From Geosporobacter sp040797825 (GTDB lineage Bacteria; Bacillota; Clostridia; Peptostreptococcales; Thermotaleaceae): a stretch of DNA of 64,000 nt. The notes under the pieces were generated by a model, which was not told where the DNA came from, did not search any database, and was given only the letters and a program-made list of their open reading frames with translations. Positions 42,415 through 51,536 of the stretch are shown here, piece by piece. The DNA is taken from positions 1-64,000 of the forward strand of contig JBFNEZ010000003.1 in assembly GCA_040797825.1 (NCBI GenBank), given 5' to 3'. Each line of letters begins with the position of its first letter. Position 1 is the stretch's first letter. Made by a program: the position numbers and the translations under genes.

Positions 42415-45400
42415 CTTGCCTCACCTCTCTTTTCTTTAACAGCAAATCCATAATCTCTTCATTTTTCATTTTCTTTATATTTCTATAATCATTATTCTCT
42501 AGCAAATTGTCAAATTGGCAAATTCCTCTATACTGACAAAAGGCACATGCTGTTTGCTTTCCATTTTTACAAGGTTCAATCCGAATATTCCCCTTCATCA
42601 TTTCTTTGGAAATTTCTTCTATAAGTTTTTGCACATGGACTAACAATCCTTGAAAACCCTCATGGGATAATACGGAAGAATACTTATGAAAATCCTGATT
42701 TTTTCCCAATCCCAATGGAAGGATTTCTGAATGTCCCTCTACCTCCTTGTCCATATGGCGAACTATATGGACATCCTTTAAAACCAAGCCCTTCAACTTC
42801 AACTTTTTACGGATTTCCTTTTCAATGGTCTCTGCAATCTTTTCATCAGATTTAACCATCGGATCGTCGATGCGAAAATAGAAAACACCCGCAGGTTTTA
42901 CAATCTTCTGCTCTTGATTATTATGATGGGTGAGCATCGCATGAAGATAAACCATCAGCTGCAGCTGGATACCATAATATATCTCTGTAAGGTCTAAATC
43001 CTTATTCCCTGATTTGTAATCTATGATTTTTATATAGCTATTTTCCTCATCTTCAAAGGCATCTACCCGATCAATGCGGCCTTCTAACAATATCCGTTCT
43101 CCATCGGAGAGCACAATTTCTATGGGAGGGTACTCCCCTCCTTGTCCAAAGGCTACCTCATGGCCAATGGGTTCAAAGCTCCCTTTTTTTATGTGATCCG
43201 CCAGGGTCCAAAGGGATCTGCGGCTGATTCTTTTCAGACGATTTACCAAATATTTATAACGGTGGGTGCTAAGCAGCACGCCTTCTCCATAAGTGGGCAC
43301 CATTTCATCAATAATACTATCTATGAGAGCATCTGACTGTTCTCGCTTCAATTCTCGCCAAGAAATCCCCTCTTTCTGCAGCCGCTCTGTAAATCCTTTC
43401 ATGGACCCATGAAATAGCTCTCCAATATCAGGTGCCTCAACTTTGTATTGCTGTCTTTCCTTAGGTCTAAGGCCATACCTTATAAAATGGGCATAGGGGC
43501 AGTTTACAAATTGCTCTAGTCGAGAAACGCTGGCACGGATAGGTCTTTGGTAAATCTGTCTTACCCATTGACTTTCCAAATAATCCTCTTGATTTCTGTG
43601 AAAAAGTCCTTCTATGACTGCCTCTCGATGTCTATCCCATTCTTTCTCCTGATAATACCAATGATATACATCCCACCACAAATCCTCAATAGGTTTCCCA
43701 TCTACATATCGGCGGAGATTTTCTATTAAATATTTAAAGGTGCTGTTTCTTGTGCCAATTAAATGTACTTGCCTTTGGGTATCCTGAACTACATCGCTGT
43801 GTATGGAAAGGTTTCCCACTACCTTTCTGATTCTATCAATTAAGATAGAAGGCCGCAGGGCTTTACCCTCTTGATCTGAAAGTGCATAGCTAAGCCATAA
43901 ATAATGACTAGGCTTACTAAAGGTTGTGTAGATAGTAAATTTTTCTTCTGCAATTCTACTTTCCCTATCAGAAAGAAGGAGAATGCCACTTTCCTTCATT
44001 CTGCTCCTTTCTTCGTCAGAAAGAATCCCCTCTTCATCCTTTCCAGAGGGCAGTACCCCATCGTTGATTCCCACAACAAAAAGAGCCTTTATATCATGGC
44101 TTTTTGACCGTTGTATATGCCCTACCAGAACCTGATCGATGGTGGTAGGGATGATGGCCAATTCTAAAGAAGCAAAACCTGCTTCCAAAATCCGCACATA
44201 ATCTTGGAGAGAAATTACCTGCTCTCCTAATATTTCAACCATTTGATCAAAGGTATTTAGAACAATGTTCCATATCTGAGCGTTTTCTAAAAGATAGGCA
44301 TATTCTCCCCTTGCTCTTAGTTGATCTATCCAAGTTTCCAATTGACTGTTTACTTCCAAATCCTCCAGATATTCATAAAGGGCTCGGGTGATCTCTGAAA
44401 CAGTTCTTTTTCCTTTAATTTTTTTTTCCAAGAGCCCCATAGGTCGGATAAAATCTTCTCTCCAGCTATTTAAGCTATCCAATTGAGAGGGGTCTCCTTT
44501 TGTAAAAGAATCATGCCATCGCTTACCTTGAATACCATATCTCAAAGCATAATTTTCCAAGGTTTCATAGGCATTGATAGATAGACCGCTGAATCCTGCT
44601 TTAAAAAAACGAAAAACATCTTCATATCGATAGCCTCTCCGAATGATTTCAAGGGCAGAGAGTGTACACTCAATAATAGGATTATTGACAATAGATCTTT
44701 TTTGATCTAAAAAATAAGGAATTTCATACTCTTGAAAAACTCGTTCCACGATTAATCCATAATTTTCCAAATCATTGGTAACTACAGCTATATCCCGCCA
44801 TCGATATCCCTGATCTCTGACTAAAGACAATATCTGTGCTGCAGCATTTTCAATTTCTGTATAAAGATTGTTTCCAGAAAAAATAAAAATCTGTTCTTCT
44901 GCTTCTTTGTTATAGGCTTCATAAGGATAGGCATAAAGCTCTCTTTCCAGATGCTCTATAGCAGAATTCTTTCTAGGTAGTTCTTTGCCTTCTTTGTTCA
45001 AATCAAGCTTTTTTTCAGTTAAGCCATAGTTTATAGCTATTTCATGGAACTTGTGATAAGTTGTCTCTGCAACTTGAAATAGATCTCTATCTCTTGCTGC
45101 TATATTCTCGTCTATGGTTAAGGCAAGGGTCATCTCCTTTGTCAAGCCTAGAAGCTTCTCAATAATTTTATAGGTCTGAACCGTAAAATTATGGAATCCA
45201 TCTATCCAAATCCTTGTGTTTTTTAAAAAATCTGCTTCCTCTAATTTTTCAATTAATAGATTTATGTAATCTTCCGTATCTAAATATTTTCCCTCTAGGT
45301 ATTGATTAAATCGCTCATAAATATGGGCAATATCTAATAGCTTTCTTCTCAAGATGCTCTCCTCATCAAAGGTTGATACCTCTTGGATCAATCCATAGGG

Positions 45401-45802
45401 AGAGATGTCCTGCTGTTTCAGTTCACAGAGAAGCTCACTAAGCTTGCTGACAAAGCCTTCCTGCTGTGCTCCTTTTTTATAAATGTTCAAATCCTTCTCT
45501 GATTCGTCTATAATTTTGCGAATAACCATCTGCTTTCCTTGATCATTGATATGGGTTCTGGTAATACCGCCTACTTCGCTGAAAACCCTATGGGCCAACC
45601 GTGTAAAACTCAGTACCTCGATACGCATGATCCCTGGCAGCTTCATCTTCTCTACTAAATCCCGCTCTGCCTGTAGTGTAAACTGATCGGGTACAATCAG
45701 AATAAGCTGATCCTCCGTTTCCTCCAATGCTTTTTTTATATCTTCCAAGATAAAATGACTCTTTCCAGAGCCAGCTCGTCCCAATATATACTTAACACCC
45801 AT
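42407..45802 (-). CDS. addB: ATP-dependent helicase/nuclease subunit B
   Basis: The 1131-residue partner of AddA has Walker A LGRAGSGKSHFILE near the N-terminus, and a C-terminal nuclease with RIDRVDAFEDEENSYIKIIDYKSG. The iron-sulfur cysteines are the first in FVNCPYAHFIRYGL and three in the C-terminal CKNGKQTACAFCQYRGICQF. ATG at 45802 (MGVKYILGRAG) has AAGGGGTGA upstream; the longer reading to 45874 is not supported. It is the first gene of the operon with addA, sbcD and sbcC. Confidence 0.95.
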   Translation of the reverse strand: MGVKYILGRAGSGKSHFILEDIKKALEETEDQLILIVPDQFTLQAERDLVEKMKLPGIMRIEVLSFTRLAHRVFSEVGGITRTHINDQGKQMVIRKIIDESEKDLNIYKKGAQQEGFVSKLSELLCELKQQDISPYGLIQEVSTFDEESILRRKLLDIAHIYERFNQYLEGKYLDTEDYINLLIEKLEEADFLKNTRIWIDGFHNFTVQTYKIIEKLLGLTKEMTLALTIDENIAARDRDLFQVAETTYHKFHEIAINYGLTEKKLDLNKEGKELPRKNSAIEHLERELYAYPYEAYNKEAEEQIFIFSGNNLYTEIENAAAQILSLVRDQGYRWRDIAVVTNDLENYGLIVERVFQEYEIPYFLDQKRSIVNNPIIECTLSALEIIRRGYRYEDVFRFFKAGFSGLSINAYETLENYALRYGIQGKRWHDSFTKGDPSQLDSLNSWREDFIRPMGLLEKKIKGKRTVSEITRALYEYLEDLEVNSQLETWIDQLRARGEYAYLLENAQIWNIVLNTFDQMVEILGEQVISLQDYVRILEAGFASLELAIIPTTIDQVLVGHIQRSKSHDIKALFVVGINDGVLPSGKDEEGILSDEERSRMKESGILLLSDRESRIAEEKFTIYTTFSKPSHYLWLSYALSDQEGKALRPSILIDRIRKVVGNLSIHSDVVQDTQRQVHLIGTRNSTFKYLIENLRRYVDGKPIEDLWWDVYHWYYQEKEWDRHREAVIEGLFHRNQEDYLESQWVRQIYQRPIRASVSRLEQFVNCPYAHFIRYGLRPKERQQYKVEAPDIGELFHGSMKGFTERLQKEGISWRELKREQSDALIDSIIDEMVPTYGEGVLLSTHRYKYLVNRLKRISRRSLWTLADHIKKGSFEPIGHEVAFGQGGEYPPIEIVLSDGERILLEGRIDRVDAFEDEENSYIKIIDYKSGNKDLDLTEIYYGIQLQLMVYLHAMLTHHNNQEQKIVKPAGVFYFRIDDPMVKSDEKIAETIEKEIRKKLKLKGLVLKDVHIVRHMDKEVEGHSEILPLGLGKNQDFHKYSSVLSHEGFQGLLVHVQKLIEEISKEMMKGNIRIEPCKNGKQTACAFCQYRGICQFDNLLENNDYRNIKKMKNEEIMDLLLKKREVRQDG

Positions 45803-45882
45803 AGCTTCACCCCTTACAAAAATCAAAAAAATCCATTCTTTTTGCTTATAATTATACCATATATAAGTTAACAAAAAAAGAA

Positions 45883-45912
45883 AAGCCTTCTCCCATGCTG
45901 AAGAAAAGGCTT
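45883..45912 (-). terminator. Terminator after the lipoprotein gene
   Basis: AAGCCTT and AAGGCTT form a 7-bp stem followed on the minus strand by TTCTTTTTTT. It lies between the lipoprotein gene and addB. Confidence 0.7.
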
Positions 45913-45935
45913 AACAAAATCATACAACTTTTCCA

Positions 45936-46448
45936 TTATTTCTTTTTTAGAGTACTAATCATCCCCTTGATTTGAGCCTCTTCTTCCATGGTAAAAGGCT
46001 TTCTTTGATAGATACCAATAGATATGAGTTTTCCGTTTAAGTTTAGCTGATAAAAGAAGATATGACTTTCCGTAGCATGATCCTCCACAAGAGCACCATA
46101 AATCTTTCCTATACCTTCTAAGTCGATGGTTTCTGTTCGTTCTAGAGCAAAATAATTATCTATGGATAAAGACTCCTTCAAGCTCTCCTCACTAGCAATT
46201 TTAGCCCCCTCATCGGGAGATTCCATAATATTCAAAGCCATTCCATTACTATTTTTAAAGGTCTTTGCATATATTTTAAACTCTTCATGATTTTCTTCTT
46301 CAGAAAGTTCAAAGGACTGGGGCAGCTCTAAGATCCAATCTTGATCATGACCTTCTACCGTAAAATAATCCTTCGGCTTTGCATTACACCCCCCTAAAAA
46401 TAGTAATACTATTAGAATAAATACTGCAGCTTTTATTCCGCTTTTCAT
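45936..46448 (-). CDS. Hypothetical lipoprotein
   Basis: A 170-residue protein with a lipoprotein signal (FILIVLLFLGGC, cysteine near 21) and an external domain of mixed beta-alpha character (DYFTVEGHDQDWILELPQSF ... MEEEAQIKGMISTLKKK). Such short domains resemble PsbP/DUF-type clostridial lipoproteins, but no function is recognised. ATG at 46448 has GAGGAGGG upstream. It is a single-gene unit with its own terminator. Confidence 0.7.
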   Translation of the reverse strand: MKSGIKAAVFILIVLLFLGGCNAKPKDYFTVEGHDQDWILELPQSFELSEEENHEEFKIYAKTFKNSNGMALNIMESPDEGAKIASEESLKESLSIDNYFALERTETIDLEGIGKIYGALVEDHATESHIFFYQLNLNGKLISIGIYQRKPFTMEEEAQIKGMISTLKKK

Positions 46449-46526
46449 CAAATCCCTCCTCAACAGATATTCCCATTATACCATGGTTCCTAATCTATCA
46501 AAAAGAGGGCCTTCAACATTTGCTAA

Positions 46527-47699
46527 TTATTTATGATAAAATCTTTCAAAAGAAAACTCTTTCAGATTATAGGAGCTGCCCTTTCCTTGGATTAAGTCAG
46601 CAATTAATTTTCCAGTAAGGGGTGCCAATGCCACCCCATCTCCTTCATGGCCTGCAGCCATGAAAAATCCCTTTTTCCCTTTAACTTCTCCCAGAATCGG
46701 TTTTCCATCAGAAGTTGCTGGCCTTAAGCCTGCAATCGTCCGAATCATATGTACCTCTTTGAAAATAGGGAATAAATCTATAACCTGTTGAGCAATCCTT
46801 TCTATCACCTCTAAGGTAGTGTCCTTGCGGTAGCCTACCTTCTCTCTGGAACTTCCAATGAGAAAGTTTCCCGCAGCCGATTGACTGATGGCAAAACCTA
46901 TCCCTAGTTCTTGAGATCGTTTATCCGTTGTTAGAGAGCATTCTGGTTTTATTTTTCTTACAATGTATTCAGCACTCCATGCATTGGTTTCTCCAATAGC
47001 TGGAATGGATTCTGTGATCAGTATCTGTCCACGGACTGGAGATATAGGTATCTTCATGTCGACTAATTTCCCAATTTGGGAGGCCCAGGCCCCAGCAGCA
47101 TTAACAACATATTCACTCTCCACTGCTGTTCCGTCAGAAAATATCATCTGCCAATGATCACTTTTAGGATTGAGTTCGATTATTTCAGTATTTCTTCGAA
47201 CCTCCAAGCCCAAAGCCCTTCCCTTGCCTAAAAAACCCTTCATAACCTTCAATGGATAGACCTGAGCATCGGTGGGACTATAAGTAGATGCAATCATCCC
47301 CTTTCTAAGATGGGGCTGTTTTTGATACAGAGTTTTTGCGTCCACAATCTCTACATCTAAACCGGAGCGCCGCTGTCCCTCAATAAATTCTTCCATAACC
47401 TTTAACTGAGCGGAGTTCTCAATTAAAACCATGCCCCCTCGGACTTCAAAATCCAGCTTTGTGTCCAATTCCGCTGATAGACTTCGATACATTTCTAGAC
47501 TCTCTATAGCCATTTCCAAGAGGCTTCCGGGCTTCTTGGATTGCAGCAAAATCATTTCATCGCAGGCTCCGGAAGCTCCATTGCCCAACTCATTTTTCTC
47601 AACGAGCAATACTCGCTTTCCTCTTTTCGTTAAATAGTAGGATGTAGATAACCCCATCAATCCCCCTCCGATGACCGCCACATCATAGTGTTTTCTCAT
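46527..47699 (-). CDS. FAD-dependent amino-acid oxidoreductase (DAO family)
   Basis: The 390-residue flavoprotein has the FAD-binding motif VAVIGGGLMGLSTSYYLTKRG (residues 8-28), VVNAAGAWASQIG in the middle and AGLRPATSDGKPILG with AAGHEGDGVALAPLTG near the end. It is similar to glycine/sarcosine oxidase and D-amino-acid dehydrogenase relatives such as the D-proline and hydroxyproline enzymes. In an anaerobe it would act as a dehydrogenase. Substrate unknown. Preceded by a promoter and a 5' hairpin. Confidence 0.85.
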   Translation of the reverse strand: MRKHYDVAVIGGGLMGLSTSYYLTKRGKRVLLVEKNELGNGASGACDEMILLQSKKPGSLLEMAIESLEMYRSLSAELDTKLDFEVRGGMVLIENSAQLKVMEEFIEGQRRSGLDVEIVDAKTLYQKQPHLRKGMIASTYSPTDAQVYPLKVMKGFLGKGRALGLEVRRNTEIIELNPKSDHWQMIFSDGTAVESEYVVNAAGAWASQIGKLVDMKIPISPVRGQILITESIPAIGETNAWSAEYIVRKIKPECSLTTDKRSQELGIGFAISQSAAGNFLIGSSREKVGYRKDTTLEVIERIAQQVIDLFPIFKEVHMIRTIAGLRPATSDGKPILGEVKGKKGFFMAAGHEGDGVALAPLTGKLIADLIQGKGSSYNLKEFSFERFYHK

Positions 47700-47756
47700 C
47701 CAGCATCGCTCCCTTGTCCTGTCTTACCCCTAAGACTTATTTATAAAGCATGGATA

Positions 47757-47788
47757 CCTATTATCTCTATGCTAAGAGATCTAATAGG
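47757..47788 (-). other. Hairpin in the 5' leader of the FAD oxidoreductase gene
   Basis: CCTATTATCTCT (47757-47768) pairs with AGAGA and TAATAGG (47775-47788) around a 6-nt loop with a 2-nt bulge. It begins about 12 nt after the predicted start of transcription, so it may affect mRNA stability or expression. Confidence 0.4.
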
Positions 47789-47806
47789 ATTCCAAAGATA
47801 TTTTTC

Positions 47807-47836
47807 ATTATAATACAATATCCATAAGTCTAACAA
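47807..47836 (-). promoter_or_regulatory. Probable promoter of the FAD oxidoreductase gene
   Basis: TTGTTA (47831-47836) and TATAAT (47807-47812) are separated by 18 bp on the minus strand, about 110 bp before the start codon. Confidence 0.5.
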
Positions 47837-47872
47837 TTATTTTTCTGAAATGTCTAAATACTTTCAAAAAAT

Positions 47873-47915
47873 AAAAACCATGGGCTTTCAAGTATATAAA
47901 GCAACCATGGTTTTT
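47873..47915 (-). terminator. Terminator after the HD-domain gene
   Basis: An 11-bp perfect stem (AAAAACCATGG / CCATGGTTTTT), extended by AAAGC/GCTTT, is followed on the minus strand by a T-rich run. It lies 16 bp after the HD-domain gene stop. Confidence 0.8.
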
Positions 47916-47930
47916 AATAAAAAATTATAT

Positions 47931-49070
47931 TTATTTGGTTTTCAGATAATGTTGAACGGACACGTTGGGCACCTCATAGAGTATCCCTTCAATTACGAGG
48001 CTTATTTCTTTCATGAGCTCAACAAACTCCATTTCAATACGATTGGCAATTTGTCGAACAATTCGAATCCTCGGCCGCAATGGATAGTTTTCAAAAACTT
48101 CATCCACTACCCCTACGTCCCCATTGCTTAGTCTTACCAAGGTACCTATCGGGTAGGGAACTACCTTTTTCATGAAACTACGGGTCATATCAAAATCAAA
48201 ATAACGTCCCGCTGCTCCCATGATATATTCTAAAGCTTCATGGGGTGGAACAGGTTTTAATCCAGGGGAGCCCGATGTAAGATTATCATATTTATTGGTG
48301 ATGGCCACAATTCTTGCAAGTTTATTGATATTGCTGCCTACGATGCCCGCTGGACTCCCTGTCCCATCCACATGCTCGTGATGCTGCAGCACAATTATTT
48401 TAGCCAATCCTGTAACCACGCCGTTATCTTTAAGATATTCGTAACCCTTTTCCGTATGCCGCTGGATTAATTCAGCTTCCTCTTCCGTAGGATTTTCCTT
48501 AAACAAAATATCCTTCGGTATAAAAACCTTTCCAATATCATGGAGCATGGCGCCGATGCATAAGTCATATAATTCATTTTTATTTAGCCCAAGTTCTATA
48601 CCCAATGCCATAGAAAGAACTGCTGTATTCACAGAGTGCTCATAAATATAACTATCTAAAGTTTTGATATCTACTAAATTGATCATAATATTTTTATTAC
48701 TGGATATCTCATCTACAATTTCTTTTGAGACATCCCTCAGAGAAGCTACCTGTTTTTCCTTCGCTTGTTCCAGTGCCTTTATTTTTCTTGGAGTGTTATT
48801 TGCACTTCCTGATTTCTCAAAAGCTTTGAAGGTCTCCTTAATAGTTCTGACAGCTTTGTTGCGCATTTGGGGTTTAATAATATCCTCAATTTCATAATCG
48901 CTGTATTCGTCTTGAATATAGAGACTATGTACACCAACCTCTTCGACTTTTTTCAGCAGTGGTTCATTGAGCTGTACCCCAATCTTCAACAAAATACGCC
49001 CGTCTCCATCATATAAGGGTTGGGCTAAATAACTATTTTCTTTGATACAGTTGATTGGTACAAGTCTCAT
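47931..49070 (-). CDS. HD-GYP-type phosphohydrolase with degenerate GYP motif
   Basis: The 379-residue soluble protein has an N-terminal DUF3391-like region (1-70) followed by an HD domain with LHDIGKVFIP, and HHEHVDGTGSPAG where GYP reads GSP. It probably belongs to the c-di-GMP or related nucleotide phosphodiesterases, but the changed motif makes c-di-GMP activity less certain. No sensor or membrane domain is seen. It stands alone between a terminator and the UvrD remnant. Confidence 0.8.
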   Translation of the reverse strand: MRLVPINCIKENSYLAQPLYDGDGRILLKIGVQLNEPLLKKVEEVGVHSLYIQDEYSDYEIEDIIKPQMRNKAVRTIKETFKAFEKSGSANNTPRKIKALEQAKEKQVASLRDVSKEIVDEISSNKNIMINLVDIKTLDSYIYEHSVNTAVLSMALGIELGLNKNELYDLCIGAMLHDIGKVFIPKDILFKENPTEEEAELIQRHTEKGYEYLKDNGVVTGLAKIIVLQHHEHVDGTGSPAGIVGSNINKLARIVAITNKYDNLTSGSPGLKPVPPHEALEYIMGAAGRYFDFDMTRSFMKKVVPYPIGTLVRLSNGDVGVVDEVFENYPLRPRIRIVRQIANRIEMEFVELMKEISLVIEGILYEVPNVSVQHYLKTK

Positions 49071-49220
49071 ATACTTACTCCTTATCCATAAATTTAATAC
49101 AATCTAAAGTATAACAAATTCGACATTTTTTTTAAAGCATTGTCCTAAATTTAACAAATCTTTAATAGATGTCTTATTTTAGATTTTATTTATCCATTTA
49201 TTTTTTTCTGTCATACTAAA

Positions 49221-49385
49221 GCAGGTGCAAAATTACAAGGAAAATTCCCCACTGCTTCCAGCATTACCGCCTATGAATCCGGTAACCCTAGGACCCTTGA
49301 GGAAGCGCGTCGGCTTTTTTATGTGGCTATGACTAGGGCTAAGGATGCTTTAAAAAGTATTATAAAAGCGATCAGATTAACCTGA
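49221..49385 (+). pseudogene. UvrD/Rep-family helicase C-terminal remnant
   Basis: The plus strand encodes ...SGNPRTLEEARRLFYVAMTRAKD..., which is helicase motif VI of UvrD/PcrA with its conserved arginine (AMTRAK). The frame stops at 49383-49385. No other helicase motif lies upstream, and the rest of the frame is short and without a start site, so it is a decayed 3' end of a former helicase gene. Confidence 0.65.
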
Positions 49386-49392
49386 TCGCTTT
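49365..49392 (-). terminator. Terminator after the selenoglutaredoxin gene
   Basis: An 11-bp perfect stem (AAAGCGATCAG / CTGATCGCTTT) with a 6-nt loop lies 13 bp after the stop, followed on the minus strand by TATAATACTTTTT. It overlaps the tail of the helicase remnant. Confidence 0.6.
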
Positions 49393-49404
49393 ATCTATGT
49401 ATGC

Positions 49405-49635
49405 CTATAATCCTAGCAGCTCGTCAACTCTTTCTTTATCAAATCCTACAATGATCTCATCATCAATGAATATGGCGGGAACACCCATGATTTTTCTTTT
49501 CATCAATTCTTTTCTTGCATCTGGATCCTCATGAATATTCCTTTCCGTAAAGGATACGCCTTTCCCCGAAAGATACTCTTTCGCAGTATGACAATGCGGT
49601 CAGGTATTGCTGGTAAAAACAGTTACATTTTTCAT
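49405..49635 (-). CDS. Selenocysteine-containing glutaredoxin-like protein
   Basis: A 76-residue thioredoxin-fold protein reads MKNVTVFTSNT-U-PHC, where U is the UGA at 49600-49602, then GVPAIFIDDEIIVGFD and a C-terminal helix VDELLGL. The cis-proline motif GVPA and the length fit the NrdH/YruB glutaredoxin family, whose active site is usually CPxC; here Sec replaces the first cysteine. GGAGGTG lies 8 nt before the ATG. A hairpin with a GU-containing loop starts 16 nt after the UGA. Reading UGA as stop would leave an 11-residue peptide and a long unexplained conserved frame. Confidence 0.88.
49567..49583 (-). promoter_or_regulatory. Bacterial SECIS-like hairpin
   Basis: Beginning 16 nt after the UGA codon, CGAAAGA and TCTTTCG form a 7-bp stem with loop GUA (or a 6-bp stem with loop AGUAU). 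Distance and a GU in the apical loop match bacterial SECIS elements bound by SelB. Confidence 0.75.
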
Positions 49636-49813
49636 CAATAACACCTCCTAATGATTGGAATTCATCTTAAAGAATTATAAGAACAGTATACCCTTAATGT
49701 TATGGGAAAATCAATTATTTTTATTATAGATAAATTTAATAGTAGCTATATAATAATTACAGGGCAAACGATTCTCTATCATGATCCCCTTTTCCAAGAC
49801 TCCTGCTTTATCT

Positions 49814-49842
49814 TTGATTATTTGGGTATTATAATGTATAAT
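49814..49842 (+). promoter_or_regulatory. Promoter of gpmI-luxS
   Basis: TTGATT (49814-49819) and TATAAT (49837-49842) are 17 bp apart, with gpmI starting 97 bp downstream. A 67-codon frame at 49702-49905 overlaps it but has low-complexity content and is not considered a gene. Confidence 0.6.
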
Positions 49843-49938
49843 GTATATGAATTGAAAATCTCTTTCAAAAAGTTTTATTCTCTAGTTTTTATAGGATTAA
49901 CCTAAATACATGAAATAGATGAAGGGGGCATATCGAAT

Positions 49939-51498
49939 ATGAAAAAACCAACTATTTTGATGATACTAGATGGATTTGGCTTGAATGAAAATGAATATGG
50001 AAATGCTATCAAACAGGCCCATACACCTAATATTGACAGTTGTTTAAAAAATTATCCCAATAGTATTGCCCATGCCAGTGGATTAGATGTAGGTCTTCCT
50101 CAGGGACAGATGGGAAATTCTGAAGTAGGCCACTTAAATATTGGTGCCGGACGGGTGGTATATCAGGAGCTTACCCGTATCACCAAGGCCATTGAAGATG
50201 GCGACTTTTTTCAAAACTCAGTATTTCTTAAAGCTATTGAAAATGTGAAAAAACATGACTCTTCCTTACATCTTTGGGGACTGCTTTCTGATGGAGGCGT
50301 TCATAGTCATAACACCCATCTTTATGGACTTTTAAAGCTAGCAAAAGATGCTGGATTAGAAAAAGTATTTGTTCATTGCTTTTTAGACGGCAGAGATGTA
50401 CCTCCTTCCAGTGCAGGTCATTATATTAAAGCTTTAGAATCAGAAATGCACGCTATTGGTATCGGTAAAATCGCTACTATCGCTGGCCGTTATTATGCTA
50501 TGGATCGAGACAATCGTTGGGAACGTGTGGCTTTGGCCTATAATGCTATTGCACTGGGAATTGGGGAAAAGGCAAATTCAGCAGGAGAAGCTATTGCCAA
50601 CTCCTATAGTAACAACGTTGTAGATGAATTCGTCCTTCCCACAGTAATCCAAGACAAAGGTACTCCAGTGGCTACCCTAAACCCGAATGATTCAGTTATT
50701 ATGTTTAACTTTAGACCAGATCGTGGGAGAGAAATCACTAGAAGTTTTGTAGATCCTGAATTTGAGGGATTTGAAAGACAAAAAGGTTTTTTCCCTCTTC
50801 ACTATGTCTGCATGACACAATATGATGCTGCTATGCCCAATGTTCAAGTAGCTTATTTACCTCAGACCTTAAGCAATACCCTAGGGGAATATATTTCTAG
50901 TCTGGGACTAAAGCAGTTGCGTATTGCTGAAACAGAAAAATATGCCCATGTTACCTTTTTCTTCAATGGTGGTGTAGAAACCCCTTATCCTGGAGAAGAA
51001 CGGATATTAATCCCTTCTCCCAAGGTAGCAACCTATGATTTGCAACCTGAGATGAGCGCCATCGAGGTTACGGATCGATTGGTAGAGGAAATCAAAAAAG
51101 AATACCATGATTTAATCATTGTCAATTTTGCCAATGCGGATATGGTAGGTCATACGGGTATCATCGAAGCTGCAGTTAAAGCCGTAGAAACTGTAGATGC
51201 TTGTGTAGGTAGAGTCATTGATGCTGCAGTAGCCCTTGACGGTCAAATTTTGTTAACCGCAGATCATGGCAACTCCGATGAAATGCTTGATGCTGAGGGC
51301 AATGTAATCACAGCCCATTCCACCAATCCAGTTCCGTTGATCCTGATTAATGCTTCAGAAGAGTACGGTATTGCAGAGGGCAGATTAGCCGATATTGCTC
51401 CCACACTTCTTCACATGATGGATATTCCTCAGCCAGAAGAAATGGAAGGAAAATCTCTCCTGATAGAAAACCTGGCTCTCGAAGAAGTAACTGCATAA
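49939..51498 (+). CDS. gpmI: 2,3-bisphosphoglycerate-independent phosphoglycerate mutase
   Basis: The 519-residue Mn-dependent enzyme interconverts 3- and 2-phosphoglycerate in glycolysis. It has MILDGFGLNENEYGNAI (metal ligand Asp), the catalytic serine in QMGNSEVGHLNIGAGR (near residue 62), and metal-binding TADHGNSDEM near the C-terminus. GAAGGGGGCATATCGA precedes the ATG. Length is standard. luxS follows after 38 bp. Confidence 0.96.
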   Translation: MKKPTILMILDGFGLNENEYGNAIKQAHTPNIDSCLKNYPNSIAHASGLDVGLPQGQMGNSEVGHLNIGAGRVVYQELTRITKAIEDGDFFQNSVFLKAIENVKKHDSSLHLWGLLSDGGVHSHNTHLYGLLKLAKDAGLEKVFVHCFLDGRDVPPSSAGHYIKALESEMHAIGIGKIATIAGRYYAMDRDNRWERVALAYNAIALGIGEKANSAGEAIANSYSNNVVDEFVLPTVIQDKGTPVATLNPNDSVIMFNFRPDRGREITRSFVDPEFEGFERQKGFFPLHYVCMTQYDAAMPNVQVAYLPQTLSNTLGEYISSLGLKQLRIAETEKYAHVTFFFNGGVETPYPGEERILIPSPKVATYDLQPEMSAIEVTDRLVEEIKKEYHDLIIVNFANADMVGHTGIIEAAVKAVETVDACVGRVIDAAVALDGQILLTADHGNSDEMLDAEGNVITAHSTNPVPLILINASEEYGIAEGRLADIAPTLLHMMDIPQPEEMEGKSLLIENLALEEVTA

Positions 51499-51536
51499 CT
51501 ATAAAGGCTTTGCCCATGAATATAGGAGGTAGAGGG

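Noticed and set aside
49702..49905. 67-codon plus-strand ORF before gpmI
   Set aside because: It overlaps the gpmI promoter, has no ribosome binding site and a low-complexity Ile/Tyr/Phe-rich translation.
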